A stretch of DNA of 64,000 nt from contig MKUP01000010.1 in assembly GCA_001898625.1 (NCBI GenBank), positions 496,001 through 560,000 on the forward strand. Reading direction: 5' to 3'. The stretch comes from Burkholderiales bacterium 67-32. Lineage in GTDB: Bacteria > Pseudomonadota > Gammaproteobacteria > Burkholderiales > Burkholderiaceae_B. Of the stretch, positions 16,990 through 25,834 are shown piece by piece. The notes below the pieces were generated by a model that saw only the letters and a list, made by a program, of their open reading frames with translations, did not search any database and was not told the DNA's origin. Made by a program: the position numbers and the translations under genes. Position 1 is the stretch's first letter. Each line of letters begins with the position of its first letter.

Positions 16990-17850
16990 ATGACCCATCT
17001 CGTTATCCAGGCCCCCGACCTCGCCCAGGCAGCCATCGAACACGTTTCGGCCCTGGCCCATGCCCGGCGCATCGTCGAACTCGCACCCGACGCCGTCCGC
17101 CTGACCGAGGCCGACGACACGCCCGCGGCGCGCGCGCAGGTCGCCGCCTATTGCCAGGAGGCCCGCATCGACTGGGCCTACGTCGAACCCGGCGCCCGGC
17201 TGGCCGACTGGAAGGTGCTGGCCATGGACATGGACTCGACCCTGATCAACATCGAGTGCATCGACGAGATCGCCGACATGGCCGGCCTCAAGCCGCAGGT
17301 GGCGGCCATCACCGAGGCCGCGATGCGGGGCGAGATCGCCGACTTCAGCGAAAGCCTGACGCGCCGCGTGGCGCTGCTCCAGGGGCTGCCGCTGGACGCG
17401 CTGGAGCAGGTCTACGTGGAACGGCTGCGGCTGAACCCGGGCGCCGAGCGGCTGCTGCTGGCGGCGCAGCGGGTCGGCATCAAAACCCTGCTGGTCTCGG
17501 GCGGCTTCACCTGGTTCACCAGCCGCCTGCAGCAGCGGCTCCAGTTGAACGAGGCTCACGCCAACACGCTGGAAGTGGAGAACGGCCGGCTCACGGGCAA
17601 GGTGCAGGGCGCCATCCTGGACGCGGACGCCAAGGCCCGCCACCTGCGCGAGTTCGCCGAACGCCACGGCGCGCCGCTGACCCGCGCGATCGCCGTGGGC
17701 GACGGCGCCAACGACCTGAAGATGCTGGGACTGGCCGGCCTGAGCGTGGCTTACCACGCCAAGCCCGTGGTGCGGGAACAGACCCGCCGCGCACTGAACG
17801 TCTGTGGCCTGGACGGCATCCTGAACTGGTTCGAGGATACCCTGGGCTGA
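16990..17850 (+). CDS. serB: Phosphoserine phosphatase
   Basis: SerB catalyses the last step of serine synthesis, hydrolysis of phosphoserine. The 286-residue product has the HAD nucleophile motif MDMDSTLINIECIDEIA, then LLVSGGFTWFT (motif II) and VGDGANDLKML (motif III). An N-terminal region of about 75 residues precedes the HAD domain, as in other betaproteobacterial SerB proteins. It follows mfd by 29 bases on the same strand. Confidence 0.97.
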   Translation: MTHLVIQAPDLAQAAIEHVSALAHARRIVELAPDAVRLTEADDTPAARAQVAAYCQEARIDWAYVEPGARLADWKVLAMDMDSTLINIECIDEIADMAGLKPQVAAITEAAMRGEIADFSESLTRRVALLQGLPLDALEQVYVERLRLNPGAERLLLAAQRVGIKTLLVSGGFTWFTSRLQQRLQLNEAHANTLEVENGRLTGKVQGAILDADAKARHLREFAERHGAPLTRAIAVGDGANDLKMLGLAGLSVAYHAKPVVREQTRRALNVCGLDGILNWFEDTLG

Positions 17851-17909
17851 TCCGCGGCCGCTTCTGTTGTAGTGTTACGGTCCAGCCCCATTTTCAGGAT
17901 TTGCCCGCC

Positions 17910-18563
17910 ATGTCACCACGCCCAGCCAAGGCCTCGGCGGATGCGCCCCGCACCCGCGATGCCGAGCGCACGCGCCAGACCATCCTGGAGGCCGCGACCG
18001 CCGAGTTCGCGTCGCTGGGCCTGGGCGGGGCCCGCATGGACCGCATCGCCGAACGCGCCAAGGTCGACAAGCGGCTGATCTACTACTACTTCAACAACAA
18101 GGACGACCTGTTCCTGGCCGTGATGGAGCGCGCCTATGCCGCCATCCGCCAGGCCGAACGGGAACTGCACCTGGAAGCGCTGAGCCCGCCCGATGCGGTG
18201 CGCCGGCTGGTCGAGTTCACCTGGCACTACTACCTGGAAAACCCGGAGTTCCTGTGCCTGCTCAACAACGAGAACCTGCACCAGGCCACCCACCTGAAGC
18301 GTTCGTCCCAGGTGCGGGACATGCACTCGCCCTTCGTGCAGTGGCTGGCCGACATCCTAGAACGCGGCCAGGCGCAGGGCCTGTTCCGCGCCGGCGTCGA
18401 TCCGGTGCAGCTCTACATCTCCATCGCCAGCGTGGCCTATTTCTATCTGTCCAACCAGTACACGCTGTCGGAGATCTTCGGCCGCGACCTGATGACGTCC
18501 CCCGCGCTGGACGAACGGCTGGCCCACATGGTCGACGTCATCCTGGGCTACCTGCGCCCCTGA
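17910..18563 (+). CDS. TetR-family transcriptional regulator
   Basis: The 217-residue product has an N-terminal TetR DNA-binding domain: RDAERTRQTILEAATAEFASLGLGGARMDRIAERAKVDKRLIYYYFNNKDDLF holds the helix-turn-helix around residues 45-65. The C-terminal ligand domain includes TWHYYLENPEF, seen in the regulators that respond to small aromatic or acidic compounds. It starts 59 bases after serB and its 3' end overlaps the opposite-strand DUF4286-like gene by 26 bases. It may control that convergent block, but no operator was identified. Confidence 0.92.
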   Translation: MSPRPAKASADAPRTRDAERTRQTILEAATAEFASLGLGGARMDRIAERAKVDKRLIYYYFNNKDDLFLAVMERAYAAIRQAERELHLEALSPPDAVRRLVEFTWHYYLENPEFLCLLNNENLHQATHLKRSSQVRDMHSPFVQWLADILERGQAQGLFRAGVDPVQLYISIASVAYFYLSNQYTLSEIFGRDLMTSPALDERLAHMVDVILGYLRP

Positions 18564-19200
18564 CCGTCCCACCCTTCACCAGCGGTGTTCCGGTGGCCGT
18601 GTAGACGTGCCGCACGACGTCCAGGGCGCCGTCGTCGAAGCGGCGCCGCGCGGGCTGGTCGAAGAAGCCCGCCAGCGCAGATTCCGCCGCCTGCTCCGGC
18701 GTGGCGAAATCGAAGATCTCCAGGTAGTGCCCAGGATCGCGGACCTGATGGAACAACCGGTATTGGGTGCAACCCGGAATGTCCGCGCTGGCCCTTCCCT
18801 GCTCCCGCCCATCGGCCTCGGCCAGCGGACGCGGCGCGCGGAAGGCCCGCAGCAGCACGGCGCCGGGATCCGCTCGGTCGCCATGCGCCGCTGACGTCAG
18901 GCGCACCAGATTCTGCCGGATGCGGTCCTTGCCGAAGAAGGTCCATATCCTGCCCGACCACGGCGTCGGATGCGTGACCACGTGCTGGAAGCCCGGACTG
19001 TCCTCCACGCTTTCGTCGCGCGTCTCGTACAGCGCCAGGAACTTGGGAAAAGCCTGGCCGCCGTCATAGCGGCGCCCGCTGACGAACCCGTCCAGGCCGA
19101 CCACCTGGGGGATGTGCTCCAGCTCGTACCAGGCGTGGAACTCTTCCTCGCGATGCGGCGGCACGTGCAGCCAGACGGCGATCAAACCGGTTGCTTGCAT
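18538..19200 (-). CDS. EthD/DUF4286-like dimeric alpha+beta barrel protein
   Basis: The 220-residue product has the pattern WLHVPPHREEEFHAWYELEHIPQVVGLDGFVSGRRY followed by PKFLALYE, characteristic of DUF4286/EthD-like ferredoxin-fold proteins, and a second similar half later (YRLFHQVRDPGHYLEIFDF), so it looks like a tandem barrel. Such proteins are often found beside catabolic enzymes; their reaction is unknown. The ATG at 19200 has GGAG 6 bases ahead. It starts 2 bases after the upstream Bug gene, indicating one operon with the SMP-30 lactonase and Bug receptor. Confidence 0.7.
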   Translation of the reverse strand: MQATGLIAVWLHVPPHREEEFHAWYELEHIPQVVGLDGFVSGRRYDGGQAFPKFLALYETRDESVEDSPGFQHVVTHPTPWSGRIWTFFGKDRIRQNLVRLTSAAHGDRADPGAVLLRAFRAPRPLAEADGREQGRASADIPGCTQYRLFHQVRDPGHYLEIFDFATPEQAAESALAGFFDQPARRRFDDGALDVVRHVYTATGTPLVKGGTVRGAGSPG

Positions 19201-19202
19201 GC

Positions 19203-20168
19203 TTACTCCATCCTGATGTTGGCGTGGGTGATCACGCGCTGCCATCTCTCCAGCTCGGCATCGACCAGCCGGGTGAAGGCCTCGGGCCCGTCGTTCGAAG
19301 GGTCGGCGCCCGCCGACGCCAGTTGGGCCCGGACCTCGGGCAGCGCAAGGGCCTTGCGCAGTTCCGCATTCAGCCGCTCGACCACCGGACGCGGCGTGCC
19401 CGCGGGGGCGATCAGGCCGTACCAGGCCACGACCTCGGCCCCGGGCAGTCCGGCCTGGGCCATGGTGGGTACGCCCGGCAGCGCGGACGAGGGCTCGGGC
19501 CCCGCCACCGCCAGCGCGCGCAACTGGCCCGACTTGATGAACGACAGCACCGGCGGCACGCCGCTGAACAGGATCTGCACGCGCTGGGCCAGCAGGTCGG
19601 TCAGCGCGTCCTGGTTGCCCTTGTAGGGCACGTGCACGATCTCGACATGCGCCAGCGACTTGAACAGCTCGCCCGCCAGGTGGTTGGTGCTGCCCACGCC
19701 CGACGACGCGAAGTTCAGCTTGCCCGGATGCGCGCGGGCATGGGCGATCAGTTCCTGCAGGTTGCGCGCCGGCACCGACGGATGCACCAGCAGCACGTTG
19801 GGGCTGCTGGCGATCACGCCCACCATGGCCAGGTCCTTGCGGGTGTCGAAGGGCATCTTCGATCCGTACAGCGCCGGGTTCACCGTCATCGGTCCCGTCG
19901 TGCCTATCCCTATCGTATAGCCGTCCTTGGGTGCCTTGGCGACCATGTCCACGCCGATGTTGCCGCCCGCGCCGCCCTTGTTCTCGACCACCACCGGCTG
20001 GCCCAATTGGCGCGACAAGGGCTGCGCCAGCGCGCGCGCCAGGATGTCCACGGTACTGCCCGCCGCGAACGGCGCGATCAGGCGTATCGGACGGGACGGG
20101 TAGTCCTGGGCGTGCGCGGCGCCCAGCACCCCGGTCATGATGGTCAGTGCAAGCACGCGGTGTTTCAT
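19203..20168 (-). CDS. Bug/TctC-family periplasmic solute receptor
   Basis: The 321-residue product has a signal peptide (MKHRVLALTIMTGVLGAAHAQ) and Bug motifs YPSRPIRLIAPFAAGSTVDILAR and NKGGAGGNIGVDMVAKAPKDGYT. GAGGAGA precedes the start. Its ATG overlaps the stop of the SMP-30 gene as ATGA, and it is followed 2 bases later by the DUF4286-like gene, so this is a three-gene operon. A sugar-acid or lactone-related ligand is suggested by the lactonase neighbour. No membrane transport partner is present. Confidence 0.93.
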   Translation of the reverse strand: MKHRVLALTIMTGVLGAAHAQDYPSRPIRLIAPFAAGSTVDILARALAQPLSRQLGQPVVVENKGGAGGNIGVDMVAKAPKDGYTIGIGTTGPMTVNPALYGSKMPFDTRKDLAMVGVIASSPNVLLVHPSVPARNLQELIAHARAHPGKLNFASSGVGSTNHLAGELFKSLAHVEIVHVPYKGNQDALTDLLAQRVQILFSGVPPVLSFIKSGQLRALAVAGPEPSSALPGVPTMAQAGLPGAEVVAWYGLIAPAGTPRPVVERLNAELRKALALPEVRAQLASAGADPSNDGPEAFTRLVDAELERWQRVITHANIRME

Positions 20169-21106
20169 GGGGTCTCCTCGTTGTCTTTCTTCATGTGTGC
20201 GTACAGCGGCAGGCCGGGCTCGGGCATCCGGGCGGCCAGGATCACGCCCTGCTCCGCCTCGGTCACGTACAACGTACGCCGGCCGGGTCCGCCATAGACG
20301 ACGTTCGTGGTGCGGCGGCCCGCGCACGAGCGGATGCGCAGCAGCGGCTCGCCCATCGCGCTGAACAGCCATACCGTCCCGAGCCCCGCATGGACCACTG
20401 CCAGATTGCCGCGCATGTCCGTCGCCAGGCCGTCGGGTCCGGTCGGGCTGCCCGACAACTGGATGAAGCGCCCCACTTTGCCGACCCGCCCCGCCTCGTC
20501 CAGCGGCACGCTGTAGATGGCGTTGTCCCGGGTCACGGCCAGGTACAGCAGCCGCTCGCCCGGCGCGAAGGCCAGGCCGTTCGGACCCGCGAGGCCATCG
20601 ACCAGCGTCTCCACCTGGCCGGCGTCGCGCCGCAGCCGGCACAGCCGGCCCGTGGGCCGGTTCAACGCGCTGTCGCCCTGGTCGGTGAAATACAGGTCGC
20701 CATTGGCCGCGAACAAGAGATCGTTGACGCCCTGAAGCCCCCCCGCCTCGTCCGGCGCCAGCAGCGCCCGTGGACGGCTGTCCCGGGGCGACATGGCCAT
20801 GATGCCGTGGCGCCGGTCGGCGATGAACAGACGGCCATCGCGGTGCAGCTTCAGGCCGTTGGGCTCGCCGTCGTAGCGGCAGGCCAGCGCGAAACGCCCA
20901 GCCGGGTCGATCCGGAAAATCCGCCCGTGGGCGAGGTCGGTGCAATACAGCCCCCCTTCCCGATCGAAAGCCGGACCCTCCAGGAAGGAATGCAGCGGAC
21001 CCGCTCCCCGCGCGCGCACCCAGGGCGACATGGACTGCATCAGATGCAGGGCTGGCGGCAGCGTGGCGTAGACCTCGGTGGGCAGATCGGGAGGAGCGGC
21101 GTACAT
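20165..21106 (-). CDS. SMP-30/gluconolactonase-family beta-propeller
   Basis: The 313-residue product shows the repeated propeller blades of SMP-30 lactonases: LEGPAFDREGGLYCTDLAHGRIFRID, YDGEPNGLKLHRDGRLFIAD, GVNDLLFAANGDLYFTDQG and GPNGLAFAPGERLLYL. The Glu in EGPAF and the Asn/Asp in VNDL and GPNGLA match the metal-binding positions of the family, which hydrolyses lactones. There is no signal peptide. It is the first gene of an operon with a Bug receptor and a DUF4286-like protein and is divergent from the LysR regulator 113 bases away. Confidence 0.9.
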   Translation of the reverse strand: MYAAPPDLPTEVYATLPPALHLMQSMSPWVRARGAGPLHSFLEGPAFDREGGLYCTDLAHGRIFRIDPAGRFALACRYDGEPNGLKLHRDGRLFIADRRHGIMAMSPRDSRPRALLAPDEAGGLQGVNDLLFAANGDLYFTDQGDSALNRPTGRLCRLRRDAGQVETLVDGLAGPNGLAFAPGERLLYLAVTRDNAIYSVPLDEAGRVGKVGRFIQLSGSPTGPDGLATDMRGNLAVVHAGLGTVWLFSAMGEPLLRIRSCAGRRTTNVVYGGPGRRTLYVTEAEQGVILAARMPEPGLPLYAHMKKDNEETP

Positions 21107-21219
21107 GGGACCGGGACGGGTGGAGCAGCCACCTATAATGGCAGTCGTTCCCCAGCCCGGGTAACGGTTTTTTCAGATGCCCCCATCTGGATCCGCGATG
21201 CCCCCGGGCCACGCCCGCC

Positions 21220-22164
21220 ATGGATCTGCGACGCCTGCGCTACTTCGTCACCATATTGGAAACCGGCAGCTTCTCGCAGGCGGCCGAACGCCTGCACGTC
21301 GTGCAGAGCGCGCTTAGCGCGCAGATACAGAAGCTGGAGGATTCACTGGGCACGCGCCTGTTCGTGCGCGATGCCCACGGCGTGCAGCCCACGCCGTCCG
21401 GCCGCAAGCTGCTCGGCCACGCGCGGCGCATCCTGGACATGGTGGCGGCCGCCGAACACGACCTGCGACAGGACGCCGAATCGCCGCGCGGCATCGTGCG
21501 CATCGGCATTCCCAGCAGCATCAGCCGCATGATGACCGTGCCCCTGCTGCAGGCGGTCGAGCAAGCGCATCCCGACGTCACGCTGCACGTGGTCGAGGCG
21601 ATGACCGACGAACTCGAAACGCTGTTGAAGCAGAATCGGCTGGAAATGGCCATCCTGTTCACCATCGGCGAGACCGGTAGCCCGCACCTGATCGACACCC
21701 TGCGCGACGAGCCCCTGTACCTGGTGTCCCCCGCGGATGGCCCCGCGTCCCCCGCTCAGGCGATTCCCTTTCCCGAACTGGCCCGCATGGACCTCGTGCT
21801 GCCCACCCTGCGCCACCGCGTGCGCCAGATGCTGTCGCGCGAGGCCGAGCAGCGGGGCCTCGCGCTCAGGATCAAGCACGAACTGGATTCCATGGCCCAG
21901 ACCGTGCAACTGATCGCCGCGGGCAACGGCAGCTCGGTCATGATCGTCTCGTCCTTCATCGAGGAATGGCTGGCCGGCCGCGTCCAGGCCACGCCGGTGT
22001 CCGACCTGCGTACCGCCGCGCGGGTGGTGCTGGCGACGTCCCATGGCGCCTCGCACAGCGCGGTGGCCGGCATCCGGGATCTCGTCGTCGCCACCTCGAC
22101 CCGCCTGGCGCGCGACGGCACCTGGCCCGGCCATCCGGGGAGTAGCCCATCCCGGCCAGCCTGA
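21220..22164 (+). CDS. LysR-family transcriptional regulator
   Basis: The 314-residue product has a canonical LysR helix-turn-helix, MDLRRLRYFVTILETGSFSQAAERLHVVQSALSAQIQKLEDSLGTRLF, then a substrate-binding domain starting near residue 90 (GIVRIGIPSSISRMM). LysR proteins usually activate a divergent operon in response to a pathway intermediate. Here the divergent genes are the SMP-30 lactonase, Bug receptor and DUF4286-like protein, so these are the likely targets. The 113-base intergenic region was read but no clear T-N11-A operator stood out. Confidence 0.93.
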   Translation: MDLRRLRYFVTILETGSFSQAAERLHVVQSALSAQIQKLEDSLGTRLFVRDAHGVQPTPSGRKLLGHARRILDMVAAAEHDLRQDAESPRGIVRIGIPSSISRMMTVPLLQAVEQAHPDVTLHVVEAMTDELETLLKQNRLEMAILFTIGETGSPHLIDTLRDEPLYLVSPADGPASPAQAIPFPELARMDLVLPTLRHRVRQMLSREAEQRGLALRIKHELDSMAQTVQLIAAGNGSSVMIVSSFIEEWLAGRVQATPVSDLRTAARVVLATSHGASHSAVAGIRDLVVATSTRLARDGTWPGHPGSSPSRPA

Positions 22165-22169
22165 CGCGG

Positions 22170-22278
22170 CTTATCCCCAGCCTATGTGGAAAACCCTGGG
22201 GACAGCGCGGGCACAACCCCGTTTTATCCAGATTCCATGCGGGTTTCCGGGCGGTGACGCAAAAATGGGCAAGACCGT
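22170..22278. repeat. Imperfect repeat, copy 1 (TTATCCCCA element)
   Basis: This starts CTTATCCCCAG and contains AACCCTGGGGA, TTATCCAG, GCGGGTTT and GGCGGTGACGCAAAAATGGGCAA split across about 109 bases. The same blocks, in the same order and orientation, recur at 22321-22429. TTATCCCCA and TTATCCAGA resemble DnaA boxes with mismatches. No coding frame with family signal is present. Confidence 0.7.
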
Positions 22279-22320
22279 TCCCGGGGTACGATTCCTAGCG
22301 CACTTCCCTCGCCCCACCGA

Positions 22321-22429
22321 CTTATCCCCACGCACTGTGAACAACCCTGGGGAAAGGCTGCGGACAAATCATCCAGCACCAGCAACCACGCGGGTTTGCA
22401 AGCAGTGATGCGAAAACGGGCAATGCCGT
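22321..22429. repeat. Imperfect repeat, copy 2 (TTATCCCCA element)
   Basis: This is the second copy of the element at 22170-22278, starting CTTATCCCCAC and carrying ACAACCCTGGGGA, ATCATCCAG, CGCGGGTTT and GCAGTGATGCGAAAACGGGCAA in the same order. It ends one base before the stop codon of the CoA ligase gene, so the pair fills the space between the LysR gene and that 3' end. Confidence 0.7.
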
Positions 22430-22430
22430 G

Positions 22431-23912
22431 CTAGCCGGGAGCCAGCCCCTCCACCAGGCGTTTCTTGATGATCTTGCCAGCCGAGTTGCGCTCGAACTCG
22501 TCGACGAAGTGGAAATGGCGCGGCACCTTGTAGGGCGCCAGCCGCTCGCGGCACCAGGCCGCCAGGGCCGCCGCGTCGCACGTACCGCTCGCCATCACGA
22601 AGGCCGCCACTTCCTCGTCGAACTCCTTCGAGGGCACGCCCACCACCGCCGCCTCCAGCACGTCGGGATGCGTCATCAGGATGGACTCGACCTCCAGCGG
22701 ATAGATGTTCACGCCGCCGCGAATGATCATGTCCTTGGCCCGGCCGCACAGGAACAGATAGCCTTCGCCGTTCAGGTAGCCCAGGTCGCCCGGGTAGAAG
22801 AAGCCATCGCGGAAGGCTCCCATGCTGGCTTCCTCATCGCGGTGGAAACCCTGAGCCACGGTCGCGCCGTCGTAGCGAATGCGTCCGACGGTCTCCGGCG
22901 GCAGCGGCCGGTCCTGGTCGTCGACGATTTCCACGCGCACGCCGAACACCGGCCGGCCGACCGAGGCGGGATGCGCTTCCAGCTCCTGGTTGGACAGCAC
23001 GGTCACGCCGCCGCCTTCGGTGGAACTGTAGTACTCGATGAAGTTGGGGCAGACCTCGGTGCGGATGCGGCGCCTTTCCTCGGCCGTCAGCGGCGAGCCC
23101 GACGAGATCAGCGTGCGCAGGCCGCGCAGCGGTGCCACGTCGCGCGGATCGGCCTGCAACACGCGGCGCAGCAGCGTGGGCACCAGGAAGGTGATCGTGG
23201 CGCCGGTCCGCGCCACCTCGGCTGCCAGTTCCTCGACCTTGTAGGGAGGCGGGCACAGCACCGTCGTGGCCCCCACGTACAGCGACGAGACCGAGAACGC
23301 CCGCCCGCCGCCGAAGTACAGCGGCGTGGCGTTGATGTAGGTCTCGCGGCTGCCGAATCCCAGGTCGGCATAGTGCGTGAAGAAGCGGCTCATGAACTGC
23401 GCGTGCGAGAGCAGCGGCCCCTTGGGGCGCCCCGTGGTCCCCGACGACAGCGACAGGCAGAAACCCCGGTCCTCGTCCGCGTAGCGGTCGCGCACCGCCA
23501 CTCGTTCCGAGCGGACCTGCCAGGCCTCGTCGACCGCCACGCACATCCCGGGCACGAACTCGTCCCCGGGCTCAACCAGCACGCGACGCGCGCCGAAATG
23601 TTGCGCCACCCGGAGTTTTTCTCCGGCCTGCCAGCGGCAGTCCACCGGCAGGATCACCGCCCCGGCCCGCGCCACGGCATACAGCATGATCAGGTGCTCG
23701 GGCGTGTCTTTCAGCGCCACGCCCACCACGTCGCCGGGCTGCACGCCCATCTCCAGCAATAGCGAGGCCCGCTGCCGCACGAGCAGGTCGAGCTGCCGGT
23801 AGTCGATGACCCGCTCGCGATGAATGATCGCGGGCTTGGTGGGCCGCTGGCTGGCGTGCAGGGCCAGTTGGTCGGCGATGTTCGCGCCGCGCATCGGCAT
23901 GCCTGCGCTCAT
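22431..23912 (-). CDS. AMP-dependent acyl-CoA synthetase/ligase
   Basis: The 493-residue product activates a carboxylic acid with ATP and CoA. It has the P-loop LSLSSGTTGRPKGP, the YYSSTEGGG motif, YPGDLGYLNGEGYLFLCGRAKDMI and the C-terminal catalytic Lys in NSAGKIIKKRL. It lacks a signal peptide. Its ATG (23912) overlaps the amidohydrolase stop as ATGA, making it the last gene of the hyuB-hyuA-bug-amidohydrolase-ligase operon. The acid is unknown; the acyl-CoA dehydrogenase gene further upstream would act on its product. Confidence 0.93.
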   Translation of the reverse strand: MSAGMPMRGANIADQLALHASQRPTKPAIIHRERVIDYRQLDLLVRQRASLLLEMGVQPGDVVGVALKDTPEHLIMLYAVARAGAVILPVDCRWQAGEKLRVAQHFGARRVLVEPGDEFVPGMCVAVDEAWQVRSERVAVRDRYADEDRGFCLSLSSGTTGRPKGPLLSHAQFMSRFFTHYADLGFGSRETYINATPLYFGGGRAFSVSSLYVGATTVLCPPPYKVEELAAEVARTGATITFLVPTLLRRVLQADPRDVAPLRGLRTLISSGSPLTAEERRRIRTEVCPNFIEYYSSTEGGGVTVLSNQELEAHPASVGRPVFGVRVEIVDDQDRPLPPETVGRIRYDGATVAQGFHRDEEASMGAFRDGFFYPGDLGYLNGEGYLFLCGRAKDMIIRGGVNIYPLEVESILMTHPDVLEAAVVGVPSKEFDEEVAAFVMASGTCDAAALAAWCRERLAPYKVPRHFHFVDEFERNSAGKIIKKRLVEGLAPG

Positions 23913-24781
23913 CGGTCCAGCCCGTAGACGCGCAGCACGTTGCCGCGCAGCAGCTTTTCGCGCGGGCCGGGCCGCAGGCCCAGGGCCTCGATTTCGTCGC
24001 GCGCGCGCTTGAAGTCCAGGATGGGGAAATCGGTGCCGAATATCACCTTGTCCTGGCCGTAGCTGTCGATGTACTTCACGAAGGCCTCGGGCCAGTACCG
24101 GGGGCTGTGCGCGTCCGTGCCGATATAGACGTTGGGATGCTTCCAGGCCATGGCGATCATCTCCTCGGTCCAGGGTATGCCCACGTGTATCCCGATGATC
24201 TTCAGCTCGGGAAAATCGCAGGCCACCGCGTCCAGGCAGATGGGCCGACCCACGCTGCGCAGCCGGTGCGAGGGGTCGTAGATCATGGACTGCCCCACCT
24301 GGAGCTGCACCGGCACGTCCAGCTCCGCGCACTTGGCGTAGAAGGGATACCACTTGGCGTGGTCGGGCGCGAGCTCGAACCAGTGGGGATAGAAATGCGC
24401 GCCGATGAAGCCGTATTCCCGCACGCCCTTCTCCAGTTCGCGCACGCCCCGCATGCCTTCCGTGGGGTCCAGTCCGGCCAGCCCGTGGAAGCGGTCCGGA
24501 TGGCGGTTGACCGCCTCGGCCACCGCCTCGTAGGGCACGTGATAGCTGGCGCGATGCTGCCAGGGCCCCACCTTGGCGGCGATCAGGAAAGCCTGCTCGA
24601 TACCGGCGGCATCCATGCGGCGTAGCATGTCCTCGTGCGACAACCCCTGCATGATGGCGGTGTCGACGTTCATCTTGCCGCTGTAGAAGGCGTCGCGCTT
24701 GGGCCGCTGCGCCAGCAGCTCGGGCGTCCAGATGTTGGCCACCGCGTCGATGGCCGGGATGTCGTAGCTATGGAAGGTCAT
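23909..24781 (-). CDS. Amidohydrolase (COG2159-like) lacking the N-terminal HxH
   Basis: The 290-residue product has the TIM-barrel amidohydrolase-2 layout: GFIGAHFYPHWF, the HVGIPWTEEMIAMA strand, YIGTDAHSPRYWPEAF and the C-terminal FGTDFPILDFKRARDEI. The expected D-x-H-x-H start reads DAVANIW, so the two metal-binding His are Val14 and Asn16. The remaining His and Asp positions are kept. Members of this family hydrolyse or decarboxylate cyclic and aromatic acids. It is coupled to the CoA ligase by ATGA and lies 11 bases after the Bug gene. Metal dependence is uncertain. Confidence 0.85.
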   Translation of the reverse strand: MTFHSYDIPAIDAVANIWTPELLAQRPKRDAFYSGKMNVDTAIMQGLSHEDMLRRMDAAGIEQAFLIAAKVGPWQHRASYHVPYEAVAEAVNRHPDRFHGLAGLDPTEGMRGVRELEKGVREYGFIGAHFYPHWFELAPDHAKWYPFYAKCAELDVPVQLQVGQSMIYDPSHRLRSVGRPICLDAVACDFPELKIIGIHVGIPWTEEMIAMAWKHPNVYIGTDAHSPRYWPEAFVKYIDSYGQDKVIFGTDFPILDFKRARDEIEALGLRPGPREKLLRGNVLRVYGLDR

Positions 24782-24792
24782 CGCGTCCTCGA

Positions 24793-25773
24793 TTACGGCG
24801 TCAGGTTGGCATTAGCGACCGCCTGCTTCCAGGCCGCCAGATCCTGCTCGATCTTCCTGGCGAACTCGGCCGGGCCGGTCGGATGGGGATCCAGACCGCT
24901 GGCCAGCAGCCGGTTCCTGATGTCCGGCATCTCCATCGTTTCCTTCAGCGCGTCGGCCAGGGTCCGCACCACGTCCCTGGGCGTGCCCGCCGGCGCCATC
25001 AGCCCGTACCAGACATTGAAGTCGAAGCCCGGCACGGTCTCGGCCACCGCCGGCACGTCGGGCAGCACCGACGAACGCGACCGGGTGCTGACCGCGATCG
25101 CCTTCAGCTTGCCCGCGCGGATCAGCTCCAGCGCGCCGCCCAGGCTCACGAAGGCGGACTGTATCTGGCCGGACATGATGTCGACCTGGATCTGCGAGGA
25201 CCCTCGGTAAGGCGCGTGGACCATGTCGATGCCGGCCATCTTGGCCAGCGTGGCGCCCGCCACGTGCGTGCTGCTGCCTAGGCCCACCGATCCGTAGGTG
25301 ATCTTGCCGGGGTGCTTCTTCGCGTAATCGATGAACTCGCGCATGTTGCCGGCCGGGAACGACGGCGCCACCACCAGCACCGTGGACCCCGACACGATCT
25401 GCCCGATGGGCTGGAAGTCCTTGATCGAATCGTAGTTGGGTTTGTCGGGCAGCCAGGGACTGATCGCGATCGGTCCGACGTTGGCGAACAGCAGCGTATA
25501 GCCGTCGTTCCGCGAGCGCGCCACGTAGCTGGTACCGATGCTGCCGTTGGCGCCGCTGCGGTTCTCCAGCACGAAGGGCTGGCCGAACTTCTGCGAGAAC
25601 TTCTCCAGCAGCGGCCGGATGATGGCGTCGGACGGACCGCCCGGCGCCCAGGTGTTGACCATCATGACCGGGCGCGACGGATAGTCCTGCGCGCGGACCG
25701 CGGCCGGGGCGCCGGCCGCCAGCGCGGCGCACAGGATGGCCAGATGCTCTCGAAGCTTGATGCGGGATCTCAT
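24793..25773 (-). CDS. Bug/TctC-family periplasmic solute receptor
   Basis: The 326-residue product has a signal peptide ending AAVRAQ, then DYPSRPVMMVNTWAPGGPSDAIIRP and NRSGANGSIGTSYVARSRNDGYT. It differs from the other receptors of the window in the NTWAPGGPSD pocket segment, so its ligand is probably different. It lies between hydantoinase subunit A (61 bases upstream) and the amidohydrolase (11 bases downstream) in one operon. No TctA/TctB genes are present. Confidence 0.93.
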   Translation of the reverse strand: MRSRIKLREHLAILCAALAAGAPAAVRAQDYPSRPVMMVNTWAPGGPSDAIIRPLLEKFSQKFGQPFVLENRSGANGSIGTSYVARSRNDGYTLLFANVGPIAISPWLPDKPNYDSIKDFQPIGQIVSGSTVLVVAPSFPAGNMREFIDYAKKHPGKITYGSVGLGSSTHVAGATLAKMAGIDMVHAPYRGSSQIQVDIMSGQIQSAFVSLGGALELIRAGKLKAIAVSTRSRSSVLPDVPAVAETVPGFDFNVWYGLMAPAGTPRDVVRTLADALKETMEMPDIRNRLLASGLDPHPTGPAEFARKIEQDLAAWKQAVANANLTP

Positions 25774-25834
25774 TTCGCCTACCTCATCGTCTACAGGACT
25801 TGCATCGCATGCCGGGCGGGCCGTCCCGCCCGGG

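Noticed and set aside
22170..22429. The TTATCCCCA repeats as a chromosomal origin
   Set aside because: There is no dnaA or dnaN gene, no AT-rich unwinding region, and the boxes carry mismatches.
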